64,000 nucleotides of DNA from Deferribacteraceae bacterium V6Fe1 (GCA_022813675.1 CP063375.1:1934001-1998000); one strand, 5' to 3'; positions 53,033-63,281 are shown, numbered from the stretch's first letter. Notes: generated from the letters alone by a model not told the origin. Numbers and translations are program-made.

Positions 53033-54181
53033 TTACCTCTTTTTTAAATAAGTCCGATTTTCTATAATTTCAGTTTTATTAATATCCTTGTTAACATTAA
53101 TATTATTAACACGCAATTTAAATTTTTCTCTGAAAGCCAAATCAAGCCCCTCTATATCTTTATTTATGTGCAATGATAAAATATCGTTATTATTTTCATC
53201 GTTACTGATTTCAAGCTTTATAAATACGCCGTAACTATCGGCAAATTCAATCAGACTCCAGTCATGAATAAATACCCCTTTTACCTTCACTGACGAATCC
53301 ACACGACCAAAAACACCAAGAATCCGCATATCTTCCCTGTCACAAGAGCATTTTTCCAATGTATAACTCACTAAATCCCCTGTTGCATATCGTATTAACG
53401 GGTAATTTTTGTTCAAAATCGTGACATAAGCTTCTCCAACTTCATTTTCGCCAATAAAATCTCCATTTTCAGGATTTAAAATCTCCACAAAAATCTCGTC
53501 ATCCACATGCATACCTGTTTTATACTGACACTCAGTAGCAATAAGGCCTGCTTCCGCCGTTCCATACCCCTGATATATCTCTATGTCATACTTATTACTT
53601 AAATAATTTCTCTCATCATCGGTAATTTTTTCGGCGATAAGATAAGACTTGAGAAGACTATTTTTTTCCCCTAACTCTTCCAAAACTTTCTTCAAAAAAG
53701 TCTTTGTGCCTATAAATGCCGTGGCACCAGTATTTTTTATAACTTCGGCACATTTTGAGGAGGAAGAAGGCCCCAAAGGAATTACAGACGCACCAATCTT
53801 CCTTACAGCTTCATCAAACATTTCTCCGGCAGGTGTTAAATGGTATGAAAAAGTATTTACAACTATATCACAATGTCCAAAACTTGAATATTCCAACCCC
53901 TTATAAAACCTGTATTGGTAGTAACTCTCAAATAACAGGTTGTAAATAGGACCTGGAGATTCAAAAATTTTAATAGGGCACGAATCAAAAAAATCTGCAA
54001 ATATTTTTATATCCTTCGTAAGCTCAGCCAAATCTTTTCTTGTTATAGGTCTGATGTTTTTAAAATCATCATAAGTGCAGATATCATCTATTTTCAAATT
54101 TGAACTATTTAGCCTATATTGGATAAATTTACTGTCTTTATTTTGTTTTAAAAAGCTTGTAACTTTATCAATATTTGTCAT
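53033..54181 (-). CDS. PaaK-like AMP-binding protein with an altered P-loop
   Basis: About 382 residues, somewhat shorter than phenylacetate-CoA ligase (about 430). Adenylate-forming motifs include YQGYGTAEAGLIATEC (motif A5), PLIRYATGDLV (A7) and VFGRVDSSVKVKGVFIHDWSLIEF (A8/A10 region). The phosphate loop normally reading SSGTTGxP is FESPGPIYNLL here, so ATP use may be altered. Proteins of this type recur beside LIV transporters. I start at the ATG at 54181, which overlaps the livF stop as ATGA and has AGGTGG upstream. Confidence 0.75.
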   Translation of the reverse strand: MTNIDKVTSFLKQNKDSKFIQYRLNSSNLKIDDICTYDDFKNIRPITRKDLAELTKDIKIFADFFDSCPIKIFESPGPIYNLLFESYYQYRFYKGLEYSSFGHCDIVVNTFSYHLTPAGEMFDEAVRKIGASVIPLGPSSSSKCAEVIKNTGATAFIGTKTFLKKVLEELGEKNSLLKSYLIAEKITDDERNYLSNKYDIEIYQGYGTAEAGLIATECQYKTGMHVDDEIFVEILNPENGDFIGENEVGEAYVTILNKNYPLIRYATGDLVSYTLEKCSCDREDMRILGVFGRVDSSVKVKGVFIHDWSLIEFADSYGVFIKLEISNDENNNDILSLHINKDIEGLDLAFREKFKLRVNNINVNKDINKTEIIENRTYLKKR

Positions 54182-54963
54182 GAAAGCCACCTTTTTCTTC
54201 TGCGGTAGTGCTTTACGTCCCTGTAAGACTTATTACCTGAGCTAACTCCAAGATAAAATTCTTTAACATCTTCGTTTTCTATAAGCTCTGAACACTTCCC
54301 TTCCATGACAACTCTTCCGTTTTCCATTATGTATCCGTAATCAGAAACAGAAAGTGCCATATTAGCATTTTGCTCAACCAAAAGTATCGTAGTATTTTCT
54401 TCTTTGTTAAGCTTTCTTATAATCCTAAAAATTTCTTTTACCAAAAGGGGGCTAAGCCCAAGTGAAGGCTCATCCATTAAAATCATCTTTGGGTTTGCCA
54501 TCAATGCCCTACCAATAGCAAGCATCTGCTGCTCTCCACCACTCATATAACCGGCAAGCTGCCCTCTTCTTTCTTTGAGCCTGGGGAAATAAGAATATAC
54601 TTTCTCAAGAGATAATTTAATATTAGCATTTGTAGATGTGTAAGCGCCGGCTATCAGATTTTCTTCTACTGTCAAATCTTTAAAAACTCTCCTACCTTCC
54701 ATTACCTGAAAAATTCCGCATTTGACAATTTCAGAAGCATCTTTTTTATCTATTTTTTCCCCTTCGAAAAATATATCACCATCGGTAATCTCACCATTAT
54801 CAGGCCTTAATAGTCCGGATATAGCCTTTAGTGTGGTAGTTTTCCCAGCACCATTTGAACCAAGAAGAGATACTATACTATTTTTTTGAACCTCAAGGGA
54901 TAAACCCTTGAGGACAAGTATCACATCATTGTAAACAACTTCAATATTGTTAATCTTTAACAT
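54178..54963 (-). CDS. livF: LIV-type ABC transporter ATPase LivF
   Basis: 261 residues. Walker A GSNGAGKT, signature YMSGGEQQMLAIGRAL, Walker B MILMDEPSLGLSP; the MSGGEQQML form and FQVMEGRRVFKDLTVEENL are LivF-specific. Pairs with LivG to drive LivHM. The last 25 residues are basic (RDVKHYRRRKR), beyond the usual LivF end. Overlaps the binding-protein gene by one base. Confidence 0.93.
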   Translation of the reverse strand: MLKINNIEVVYNDVILVLKGLSLEVQKNSIVSLLGSNGAGKTTTLKAISGLLRPDNGEITDGDIFFEGEKIDKKDASEIVKCGIFQVMEGRRVFKDLTVEENLIAGAYTSTNANIKLSLEKVYSYFPRLKERRGQLAGYMSGGEQQMLAIGRALMANPKMILMDEPSLGLSPLLVKEIFRIIRKLNKEENTTILLVEQNANMALSVSDYGYIMENGRVVMEGKCSELIENEDVKEFYLGVSSGNKSYRDVKHYRRRKRWLS

Positions 54964-56102
54964 TAGTCCGCCGTAATATAATCGGTTACCGGTATCATGT
55001 TAGAGTTTTTAATTTGATATATTTTAAGTGCTTTTACCCCTTTATGACTTTCTTTGGTAAAAGTCACAGGCGCTGTAAGCCCCATTGTGCTAAAATTTTT
55101 AAACGACTCGAGAGTTTTCTTAATATTCTCACCGGTAAGCTCACCTTGTGTCATTTTTAAAGCCGACAACAAGACATACATTGAAGAAAAACCTTGGATA
55201 TAATTTACTTCTCTATAAGTCACGTCAGGGTGATATTTTTTATTTAGCTCATGTAAAAATTTTATCCCTTCCACATCAGACTGACCCCAAAAAGCAAAAG
55301 AGCTTGTCCCGTAATAACCTTCAGCCGCATCTTTTGCCAAATCGATAAGAGTTTTGCCAAAAGTCCAGTTAAGCCCTATAAATTTTGTATCTATACCAAG
55401 TTTTTTAGCATCTTTCAAAATTGTAGAAGCAGCCATGTATGTTTCCTGCACGAGAGCATACTCGGCCCCTGCTTTAGAAAGGTTTAATAATTGACTTGTA
55501 GCATCAAGTGCTTTCAAATCCACAACCTGTTTATCAACAAGCTGTACCCCTATTTTTTGGGCGTACTCTTCGCCATCGGGAAAAAATGGTGATCTTCCAA
55601 ATCCAGTATCATTGTAAATAAATGCAACAGTTTTTTTCTCACCTTTATCCTTTATGAATTTGAGAGCAATTCTTGCTTGATCGGAATAAGTAGCCCCTAC
55701 TAAAAAATTATAAGGATTGTTTATCGGATTGGTAATATGTTCTGAATATGAAGCAGAAAAATATGGAATTTTGTCCTTAGTTATAAATTTTGACAAGGCT
55801 TCCGTATCACCGGTCCCCCAACCGTGAATGGCAACAACCTTTTTTCTAAGAAAATCTTTATACGCTGCAATTGCCTGAGGAATTTTGTATTGATAATCAA
55901 CCATCAAGAGTTCGATCTCATTCCCATTTATTCCGCCATTTTCATTGAAATATCTGACACAATCCCTGACCCCTTCTGCATATGGTTTACCGACATCACC
56001 GGTGGGTCCTGTCAAATCAACCAAGGCTCCCACCTTAACTTTTCCGGCATAAGCCATGGATACTAAAAAAACAGATATCAACAAAACCAAAAGCTTTTTC
56101 AT
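54963..56102 (-). CDS. LIV-type ABC transporter substrate-binding protein
   Basis: 379 residues, signal peptide 1-19 (cleavage near AYAG). Type-I periplasmic binding fold: VGALVDLTGPTGDVGKPYAEGVRDCVRYFNENGGINGNEIELLMVDYQYK is the family opening, seen as two adjacent blocks. LivK-type proteins take branched-chain amino acids, but relatives next to acyl-CoA ligases often take aromatic or aliphatic acids. The two ligase genes in this operon make an organic acid substrate plausible. Placing the binding protein within the operon, between livM and livF, is usual for this group. Confidence 0.9.
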   Translation of the reverse strand: MKKLLVLLISVFLVSMAYAGKVKVGALVDLTGPTGDVGKPYAEGVRDCVRYFNENGGINGNEIELLMVDYQYKIPQAIAAYKDFLRKKVVAIHGWGTGDTEALSKFITKDKIPYFSASYSEHITNPINNPYNFLVGATYSDQARIALKFIKDKGEKKTVAFIYNDTGFGRSPFFPDGEEYAQKIGVQLVDKQVVDLKALDATSQLLNLSKAGAEYALVQETYMAASTILKDAKKLGIDTKFIGLNWTFGKTLIDLAKDAAEGYYGTSSFAFWGQSDVEGIKFLHELNKKYHPDVTYREVNYIQGFSSMYVLLSALKMTQGELTGENIKKTLESFKNFSTMGLTAPVTFTKESHKGVKALKIYQIKNSNMIPVTDYITAD

Positions 56103-56123
56103 ACGACATCCTCCAAATTTTAT

Positions 56124-57176
56124 TTAATATGAAAAAGGCCAAAGTTTAAAATAGGCCTTTATCAGATTCCATCTTCGCACGAGCCCCTCAGGCTCAAAAA
56201 GTAAAAATATAATTATAACTATACCAAATGCAGCTTCTCTTATCGATGCAAATGCCTGGGTTAAAAAAGGGTAGCTTGAAGTAAAATAATCTGTAATAAA
56301 TCTTAATACTTCGGGTAAAAGGGTAATAAAAATCGCCCCGAAAATACTGCCTAATATTTTACCCAAACCACCGATAATTATAATCGACAGATATTGAATC
56401 GACACACCTATCGTAAAATGTTCGGGGGTTATGATAGTAACATAGTATGCCCACATTGCCCCTGCGACACCGGCATAAAATGAGCTTATCCCAAAAGACA
56501 GTATTTTATATTTAAAAATATTAATCCCCATCGCTTCTGCTGCGATATAATTATCCCTTACACTTAAAAAAGCTCTCCCTATCTTTGTCCTTACAATATT
56601 CTTGGCTGCCGTTACCATTAAAATTGTCATAGAAAGACCAAAAAAGTAAAATTTAAAATCATTATCAAGAGAGATATTAAAAAATTTAGCATAATCAAGA
56701 GAAAGTCCAGTAACACCACCAGTAATGGATTCTGCACGTATAAAGATAAATTCCAATATAAATTGTGCTGCAAGGGTCGCTATTGAAAGATACAAACCTT
56801 TTAACCTCAAAGAAGGTATCCCGAATATCATACCGACAATAGCTGTAATAAGACCTGCAAAGGGGATAGCAATAATGAAATTTAAGCCATATTGATTTGC
56901 CAAATATCCTGCGGCATATGCACCCACTCCTATGAAAGCACCTTGCCCCAAAGATATGAGACCGGTGATCCCTGTCAGTATATTAAGTCCAACCGCACCA
57001 ATTACAGCAATAAATATGATGTTAAAAAGATACAAAAAATAATCATCGATAAAAAATGGAATTACAAAAAGAGAAATCAGAAATCCGTATATACATATTT
57101 TTGAAAACAATGATTTAAAAATTGCCGCATCTTTTTCATAACTTGTTTGAAATTCACCACAATTTGTATAGTTCAT
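56124..57176 (-). CDS. livM: LIV-type ABC transporter permease LivM
   Basis: 350 residues, about nine or ten membrane segments, with a 25-residue hydrophilic N-terminus. Signatures: NILTGITGLISLGQGAFIGVGAYAAGY and the cytoplasmic loop VRDNYIAAEAMGINIFKYKILSFGISSFYAG. Its ATG overlaps the livH stop by 4 bases. Confidence 0.93.
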   Translation of the reverse strand: MNYTNCGEFQTSYEKDAAIFKSLFSKICIYGFLISLFVIPFFIDDYFLYLFNIIFIAVIGAVGLNILTGITGLISLGQGAFIGVGAYAAGYLANQYGLNFIIAIPFAGLITAIVGMIFGIPSLRLKGLYLSIATLAAQFILEFIFIRAESITGGVTGLSLDYAKFFNISLDNDFKFYFFGLSMTILMVTAAKNIVRTKIGRAFLSVRDNYIAAEAMGINIFKYKILSFGISSFYAGVAGAMWAYYVTIITPEHFTIGVSIQYLSIIIIGGLGKILGSIFGAIFITLLPEVLRFITDYFTSSYPFLTQAFASIREAAFGIVIIIFLLFEPEGLVRRWNLIKAYFKLWPFSY

Positions 57177-58057
57177 ACCTTTTCTACCTCAACCGTTCCA
57201 AATAATCCGTAAGGCTTTATCATTAAGATAATTATCATAAAAATAAACGGGAAAACTTCCTTGGCACCCCCACCAATTAACGGGTCGATATAACCGCCTG
57301 CCAAATTTTCCAATATCCCTATTATAAGTCCACCGACAATAGCCCCCAATATACTGTCAAGCCCTCCCAATATTACCACAGGGAAAACTTTTAGACCAAA
57401 TTGGGATAAACTTGTATTAATACCGTTTATATTACCTATCAAAATCCCTCCGACACTTGACACAACAGCAGCTATTGCCCAAGACAGTGCAAATATCCTT
57501 TTGACATCAATCCCCATAGAAAGGGCAGCCTGCTGATCACTTGCCACCGCCCTCATGGCAATACCAACTTTAGACTTCTTGAAAAATACAGTAAAAAGAG
57601 CCAAAAAAATTGATACGGAAATAATTGAAAAAATATAAACATAACTTACACTTATGCCACCAACAATTAACGGCTCTTCAGGAAAAATTTGTGGAAACGT
57701 TTTAGTGTTTGTCCCCCAAATAAGCTGTACCACTGATTTAAAAACAGACGATAAACCTATGGTAAGCATAATTATTGATATGATTGGCTCACCAATCATT
57801 TTTCTAAGAAAAATCTTTTCTATAAAAAATCCAAAGAAAAACATAAAAAGTATGGTAATTATGAATGAAGCCACAAAATTAAGCCTGTATTCAACTGTTA
57901 AATGCAAGCAAATATACGCTCCAACCAATAACAATTCACCTTGAGCGAAATTAACAACTCCGGTTGATTTATAAATTAATGTAAATCCAAGAGCGACAAT
58001 TGCATAAATACTTCCCATAACTATCCCTGCTACAATTAGCTGAAGGAAAAATTCCAT
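57173..58057 (-). CDS. livH: LIV-type ABC transporter permease LivH
   Basis: 294 residues, eight predicted membrane segments. Signatures: GSIYAIVALGFTLIYKSTGVVNFAQGELLLVGAY, the coupling loop VGIAMRAVASDQQAALSMGIDVKRIFALSW and VVILGGLDSILGAIVGGLIIG. Two bases after the acyl-CoA ligase gene. Confidence 0.94.
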   Translation of the reverse strand: MEFFLQLIVAGIVMGSIYAIVALGFTLIYKSTGVVNFAQGELLLVGAYICLHLTVEYRLNFVASFIITILFMFFFGFFIEKIFLRKMIGEPIISIIMLTIGLSSVFKSVVQLIWGTNTKTFPQIFPEEPLIVGGISVSYVYIFSIISVSIFLALFTVFFKKSKVGIAMRAVASDQQAALSMGIDVKRIFALSWAIAAVVSSVGGILIGNINGINTSLSQFGLKVFPVVILGGLDSILGAIVGGLIIGILENLAGGYIDPLIGGGAKEVFPFIFMIIILMIKPYGLFGTVEVEKV

Positions 58058-58059
58058 AT

Positions 58060-59952
58060 CTACTCCATAAAATATATTTTCATGACGGTATTTATAGTTT
58101 TCTCTCTCCCATCTTGCAGTTTGATGGTAGCAGTAATCTGTTTTTCCCTGACATCTTCATAAAGTGCATCCACTAACCCTTTATACTTTTCAGAAATAAA
58201 CCCTCGCCTCACCTTCCTTGTCCTAGTAAGCTCACCATCATCAGGGTCAAGTTCCTTATACAAGAGCAAAAACTTCTTTACCACATGCTCTTTTTTAAGG
58301 TCAGCATTCACTTTTCTTACTTCTCCGGCAACAAGTTCATAAACTTCATCTTTCGATGACAAATCTGTAAATGTAGAATAAGTTATTTTATTTTCTTCCG
58401 CCCATTTGCCAACTATCCCCATATCTATGTTTAAGATTGCAGTAATATAATCCCTTTTATCTCCAATTATAACTGCCTCTTTCACAAACGGACTAAATTT
58501 TAATTTATTCTCAATAAATTGAGGCGAAAACATTGAACCGTCAGACAAATACATTAAGTCCTTCTTCCTATCGATTACTACAAGTTTGCCATTTTCATCA
58601 AAATATCCCGCATCCCCAGAGTATAACCAACCATCCTTAAGGGTAGCCTTCGTAGCCTCTTCATCCTTGTAATAACCAAGAAAAACAGCATCACTTTTTG
58701 AAATAATCTCATTTTCTTCAGTAATTTTAATTTCAGTCCCCTCTATTGGTAATCCTACGGAAGTAAAATCAACATCATCCACTCTATGGATACAAGAAAT
58801 ACCAGAAATCTCTGTTTGCCCATATATCTGTTTAAGATTAATCCCTAAAGCATGGAAAAATTTGAATGTGTCAGGGCCTAAAGCCGCACCACCGGTAATC
58901 GCACTTCTTACATTGGTAAATCCAAGTCTTTCCTTTAATTTTCTAAATACGGCATAATATGCTATTTTGTATTTCAATTTCTCAAAAAATGTTAAATTAC
59001 TTTTATTGAATTTACTGTCGGCATAATTATAACCAATAGGTAGACATTTATTGTAAACCCATTTTTTAAGCCTTGAGGAATCCATTATATTCATCTGAAC
59101 GGTTGCCGCCAAATTTTCCCAAACTCTTGGAGGAGAAAAAATCAAATTAGGACCAATCTCTTTCATATCGTTTTGGACAGTATCATGATTTTCAGGAAAA
59201 TTTACCTTAAATCCATACATCAGGGCACTTGCAATACACATCATTTGCTCCCCTATCCATGGCAAAGGTAAAAAAGAGACAAATTCATCCTTTTCAAATT
59301 TAGGGTCAGCTTTTCCAAGGCTTCTTGACATGAAGGAGAGATTTTTGTGGCTCAACATAGCAATTTTAGGGAACCCGGTTGTACCCGATGTCGTGCACAT
59401 AACTGCAACGTCATCTAATGTAATAAATTTAAGTTTTTCCTTATAATATTTATCTAAGTCACTATCATAATTATTTTTTATAATCTCATCAAAATATACC
59501 AATCTGTCGTCATCATACTGGTACATCCCTTTTTTGTCATAATATATAATTTTTAAAATAGACGGGACATTATCTATAATCTCAAGAATTTTATCCACTT
59601 GCTCTTGATCTTCCGCCACTACTATCTTAGCATTCGTTTTTTTTAAAATATACTCCACTTCACTAACTATAGAATCTTGATAAATTCCTACTGGATAGGC
59701 TCTAAGAAGTTGTGAAGCAAGTTCTGAAATAACCCACTCAGGTTTGTTATCACCTACTATTGCAACGGTATCACCGTTTTTAAGTCCGCATTCTTCAAAA
59801 TAATAGGCAACTTTAGAAATGAGGCTCAAGTAATCATGCCATGTATATTCATTCCAAATACCATAATCTTTTTCTCTAAAAGCAACACCTTGAGGATTTT
59901 TAAGATAATTGTCCAATAAATAAGAAGGTAATGGCTTCAAAACTATATCCAT
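58060..59952 (-). CDS. Long-chain-type acyl-CoA ligase (AMP-forming)
   Basis: 630 residues of the FadD15/ACSBG-like group. Motifs: P-loop TTSGTTGFPK, YGQTEISGISCIH (A5), GWLYSGDAGYFDENGKLVVIDRKKD (A7/A8) and a C-terminal TRTRKVRRG with the catalytic lysine region (A10). It should activate a carboxylic acid to its CoA thioester. Being between livG and livH, it probably acts on the imported acid. Its ATG overlaps the livG stop by 10 bases. Confidence 0.9.
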   Translation of the reverse strand: MDIVLKPLPSYLLDNYLKNPQGVAFREKDYGIWNEYTWHDYLSLISKVAYYFEECGLKNGDTVAIVGDNKPEWVISELASQLLRAYPVGIYQDSIVSEVEYILKKTNAKIVVAEDQEQVDKILEIIDNVPSILKIIYYDKKGMYQYDDDRLVYFDEIIKNNYDSDLDKYYKEKLKFITLDDVAVMCTTSGTTGFPKIAMLSHKNLSFMSRSLGKADPKFEKDEFVSFLPLPWIGEQMMCIASALMYGFKVNFPENHDTVQNDMKEIGPNLIFSPPRVWENLAATVQMNIMDSSRLKKWVYNKCLPIGYNYADSKFNKSNLTFFEKLKYKIAYYAVFRKLKERLGFTNVRSAITGGAALGPDTFKFFHALGINLKQIYGQTEISGISCIHRVDDVDFTSVGLPIEGTEIKITEENEIISKSDAVFLGYYKDEEATKATLKDGWLYSGDAGYFDENGKLVVIDRKKDLMYLSDGSMFSPQFIENKLKFSPFVKEAVIIGDKRDYITAILNIDMGIVGKWAEENKITYSTFTDLSSKDEVYELVAGEVRKVNADLKKEHVVKKFLLLYKELDPDDGELTRTRKVRRGFISEKYKGLVDALYEDVREKQITATIKLQDGREKTINTVMKIYFME

Positions 59953-60728
59953 TTTTCTTCTCCGAGATACGCGGAAATAACCCTTTTATCCTTAGCCACA
60001 TCTTCAGGCAAGCCTTCACAGATTTTTTCACCGAAATCCAGAGCCATCACTCTGTTTGACAAATCCATTACCACACTCATATCATGCTCAATCAGCACAA
60101 CAGTAATACCCATCTCCTCATTTATATCAATAATATATCTAGCCATATCTTCTGTTTCTTCACTATTCATCCCAGCCATGGGCTCATCAAGCAAGATAAG
60201 CTCCGGCTCAAGGCAAAGTGCTCTTGCAAGCTCAACCCTCTTTTGAATGCCGTAAGATAACTCATAAACGTGTTTTTTTCTGTATCCGGAAAGATTAAGA
60301 AAATCTATAACCTCTTCCACCCTCTTTCTGTGGGCTACTTCCTCTTTTAAAGTTTTACCAAAATAAAAAATAGATGACAGAAGACCATAATTTAAAAAAT
60401 TGTGTCTTGATAACATCAAGTTATCAAGCACTGTCATCCCTTTAAAAAGTTCTAAATTTTGGAAAGTGCGTACCAAACCATAAGAAGGTCTTTTATGGAC
60501 AGGCATTTTAGTAATATCCAAACCTTTATACGTTATCTTCCCTTTGTTAGGAAAGTAAATACCAGTAATAGTATTTAAAATACTCGTTTTTCCGGCACCA
60601 TTCGGGCCGATTATTGAAAATATCTCCCCTTTGAAGACTTTGAATGATACACCGGCAATAGCCAAAATCCCACCAAAACTAAGATAGACTTTATTTAAAT
60701 CAAGTATAACTTCACTATCTGATGTCAT
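59943..60728 (-). CDS. livG: LIV-type ABC transporter ATPase LivG
   Basis: 261 residues. Walker A GPNGAGKT, signature LSYGIQKRVELARALC, Walker B LILLDEPMAGMNSEE, all LivG-type. I start at the ATG at 60728 with AAGGGG upstream. It is the first gene of a seven-gene operon (livG, ligase, livH, livM, binding protein, livF, PaaK-like) plus the CBS-ACT gene. Confidence 0.94.
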   Translation of the reverse strand: MTSDSEVILDLNKVYLSFGGILAIAGVSFKVFKGEIFSIIGPNGAGKTSILNTITGIYFPNKGKITYKGLDITKMPVHKRPSYGLVRTFQNLELFKGMTVLDNLMLSRHNFLNYGLLSSIFYFGKTLKEEVAHRKRVEEVIDFLNLSGYRKKHVYELSYGIQKRVELARALCLEPELILLDEPMAGMNSEETEDMARYIIDINEEMGITVVLIEHDMSVVMDLSNRVMALDFGEKICEGLPEDVAKDKRVISAYLGEEKWI

Positions 60729-60811
60729 CAATACCCCTTAATACTGAAACTTATGCTTGAATAATTTTATCACATATTTCACCTAATATGATGATAAACT
60801 ATTGATTAAAA

Positions 60812-60840
60812 TATATAAATAAAAATGCTAAGGTAGTCAA
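60812..60840 (-). promoter_or_regulatory. Promoter of the LIV-type operon
   Basis: Minus strand TTGACT (60835-60840), 17-base spacer, TATATA (60812-60817); leader of about 75 bases before livG. Confidence 0.75.
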
Positions 60841-60884
60841 CAGAAAATTAAGTATAATCAAATTTTGTTAAACTTCACTTAATC

Positions 60885-63281
60885 CTATTTTAAATTTTTT
60901 AACTTTTGCTGATAGATAGACAGTTTTCTCACCTGCTCAGGAAAGAGTGTAAATGCTTTATTTATAACTTTATCAGCCAAATCAGGTTTTTTTAACTTAA
61001 TAGCCGCATCAATATACGCAAAATAAAGCTCATGGTCATTAAAATCATCTAACTTTATATCTTTTAATATCTTAAAACCTTCAACATGGTCATTCGATTT
61101 GATAAGTGCCAATGCATAGTAAGCTTTTATCTCATCATCATATTGGAAATTTTCATATGCTTTTTTGAATGCATCAACAGCATCATATAGTTTACCCATA
61201 TTCAGATATACTTTTCCGCTACTTAAATACTGTTCGGCTGCAAATATCTTTTTTGCATCTATTCTTGATTCAGAATTGGAATTTGAATTGGACTCATCCA
61301 CAAGTGTATCGTAGGCAAATTTGATTGTTTCAAACAGCTCATTTGCAATTTTCTTTGCTTCGTCATTTTGAAACAAATCAGGATGATATTTCTTGGAAAA
61401 CTTAAGATATTTTTGTTTCAGGTCTTCCAAATTCATATTTTCTTTATTGATACCAAACAGCTCTTGAGGGGTTAGGTCTTTTATCTCCTTTAAAAAATTT
61501 CTCAACTGTTCTGCACTGAGCTCCTCATTCTCCAACTCTCTGATATAACCAAGCTTAAACAAAATATTTAGTAATGTTAAAAAACCTGTGTCTAACCCTT
61601 TCAATTTTTTAGAAGGAAAGATATTCTCATTAAATTCGTCTAACAGCAATTTTACACAACTTATATTTCCAAACTCTTCCAGAAGTTTTTTGGAGTCTTT
61701 AACAAGCTCGTAATTTTTCGAAAAATCTATCTCGTTCTCAAAATAAACCTCATCATTGTACACAGCAAAAGCGGTCATATACAATAAGTTAAAATTCAAT
61801 GAAATATCGTAAGGGAAGGTCTTGCCGTGAATAAAGATGGCAGAAATCGGCTTATGCTTTAAAACCTCATAAAAAATCATGCTGGAATATACTTCAAAAA
61901 TACCATTCAGCTCATCACTAAGCATATTCTTTTCATCTATAAGATATTGAATGATATCACCTATATCTCTGTAGCCTGAGGCAAATTCCACATTAAACTT
62001 CCCTGACTCAATAAGATAATTGCCCAAAGAAAACTTGTCGGTTGTAGAATATATAAACTTTAGCTTACCACCGGAAAAATATGCTTTGACAGATATTGCA
62101 GCAGTAATTATCTCCATCTCCCCTGTAAGTTCTCTTGAATAAATATTTAGAATGGAGTTTATTACATTCAATGTAAACAATTCGGTCTTATTCTCTTCTC
62201 TCTCTTTCAGTAACAAAAGACCATACTTATTTAGTTTATCAACAATCAGATACAGCTCATGCCTCTCAACATTCACAACCTTTTCCAACTGAACTATACA
62301 GGGATATTCATCTATTCTTGAAAGGACAAAACCTTCCGTAGGGGTGATATATATCTTTTCATCCAAAAACTTTAATCTGTTCAAAGCAAAACAAGAATTA
62401 TCACCACCAAACTTTTTATAAAAATATCTTGTTATAAATATCTTAAGATTATCATAAAATTTTAATACCTGATCCCCTCTGTAACCCCTTGAAATAATTG
62501 TCTTAACTTTTTTATAAGACTCATAAATTTTACCTTTATTAAAAAGCTCAAGTGCCACCAAAAAATCTAAAATCGGATCATTGATACTCGACGTATCAGC
62601 GCTTTCCTTTTCTCCTACTATTTTGTATATTTTACTTTTCAGACCCTCATATATCAGTTTGTAAGTTACAAAATCGTCCCCGCCTTTCAAAAACAACACC
62701 TCTTTGACAGATTTTTCTCCATCAAAAAGGCCAATCTTATCATTTTCAGCATCAACTACTTCAATTATGGAATTATCATTGAAATACTTGAGCATATTTT
62801 TCATTTCGTCACTTCTTCTAAGCCCTTCCATCAAAAGATTTTCTACTGACACTTCCGTTGCAGTGTTTACATCAATATCCCTTTCGTTAAAATTAAAATA
62901 TCCATTCTTCCAAGTTAAAAGGTAATAAGCGATTTCTTCTATCTGATATAGTATCGCTTTTTCCAATTGTTTTTTATCTATAAACTTATTTTCTATAAAT
63001 ATCTGACCTAATGGTTTTCTACTCTTTTTTTGTACACTTAAAGCTTTTATTAAGTGAGCTTTAGTTATCATTCGGTATTTTAATAATATTTGTCCCAGTA
63101 AAAATTTAGGATTGTTAGAGCTGGCATAAACTATTTTCCCTTTTTTAAATATAAAACTGGCTTCTTCGCTTTCATGCTGAATAAATAACTCTCCTGACTT
63201 ATTTGCCATAGCAATCCATTGAAAAACATCAGAAAGGGGCATTGACAATAAATCACCAACCAGACCTTTTTTAGATACCAC
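60885..63281 (-). CDS. DUF4388-like, J-domain and TPR protein
   Basis: 798 residues, no membrane segment. The N-terminal region (about 1-80, GDLLSMPLSDVFQWIAMANKSGELFIQ and FKKGKIVYASSN) matches DUF4388/PatA-N domains found in signalling proteins. A second, partly related stretch follows (about 75-165), ending ILYQIEEIAYYLLTWKNGYF. Near residue 620-680 is a J domain with the HPD triad (KKYHPDLF), expected to stimulate a DnaK/Hsp70. TPR-like helices finish the protein. I start at the GTG at 63281, six bases after GAGG. It overlaps the suhB-like gene by 11 bases. Function unknown. Confidence 0.8.
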   Translation of the reverse strand: MVSKKGLVGDLLSMPLSDVFQWIAMANKSGELFIQHESEEASFIFKKGKIVYASSNNPKFLLGQILLKYRMITKAHLIKALSVQKKSRKPLGQIFIENKFIDKKQLEKAILYQIEEIAYYLLTWKNGYFNFNERDIDVNTATEVSVENLLMEGLRRSDEMKNMLKYFNDNSIIEVVDAENDKIGLFDGEKSVKEVLFLKGGDDFVTYKLIYEGLKSKIYKIVGEKESADTSSINDPILDFLVALELFNKGKIYESYKKVKTIISRGYRGDQVLKFYDNLKIFITRYFYKKFGGDNSCFALNRLKFLDEKIYITPTEGFVLSRIDEYPCIVQLEKVVNVERHELYLIVDKLNKYGLLLLKEREENKTELFTLNVINSILNIYSRELTGEMEIITAAISVKAYFSGGKLKFIYSTTDKFSLGNYLIESGKFNVEFASGYRDIGDIIQYLIDEKNMLSDELNGIFEVYSSMIFYEVLKHKPISAIFIHGKTFPYDISLNFNLLYMTAFAVYNDEVYFENEIDFSKNYELVKDSKKLLEEFGNISCVKLLLDEFNENIFPSKKLKGLDTGFLTLLNILFKLGYIRELENEELSAEQLRNFLKEIKDLTPQELFGINKENMNLEDLKQKYLKFSKKYHPDLFQNDEAKKIANELFETIKFAYDTLVDESNSNSNSESRIDAKKIFAAEQYLSSGKVYLNMGKLYDAVDAFKKAYENFQYDDEIKAYYALALIKSNDHVEGFKILKDIKLDDFNDHELYFAYIDAAIKLKKPDLADKVINKAFTLFPEQVRKLSIYQQKLKNLK

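Noticed and set aside
52356-53051. 231-codon + strand frame opposite the CBS-ACT gene
   Set aside because: A serine/isoleucine-rich antisense shadow of a well-conserved gene; no ribosome-binding site or motif.
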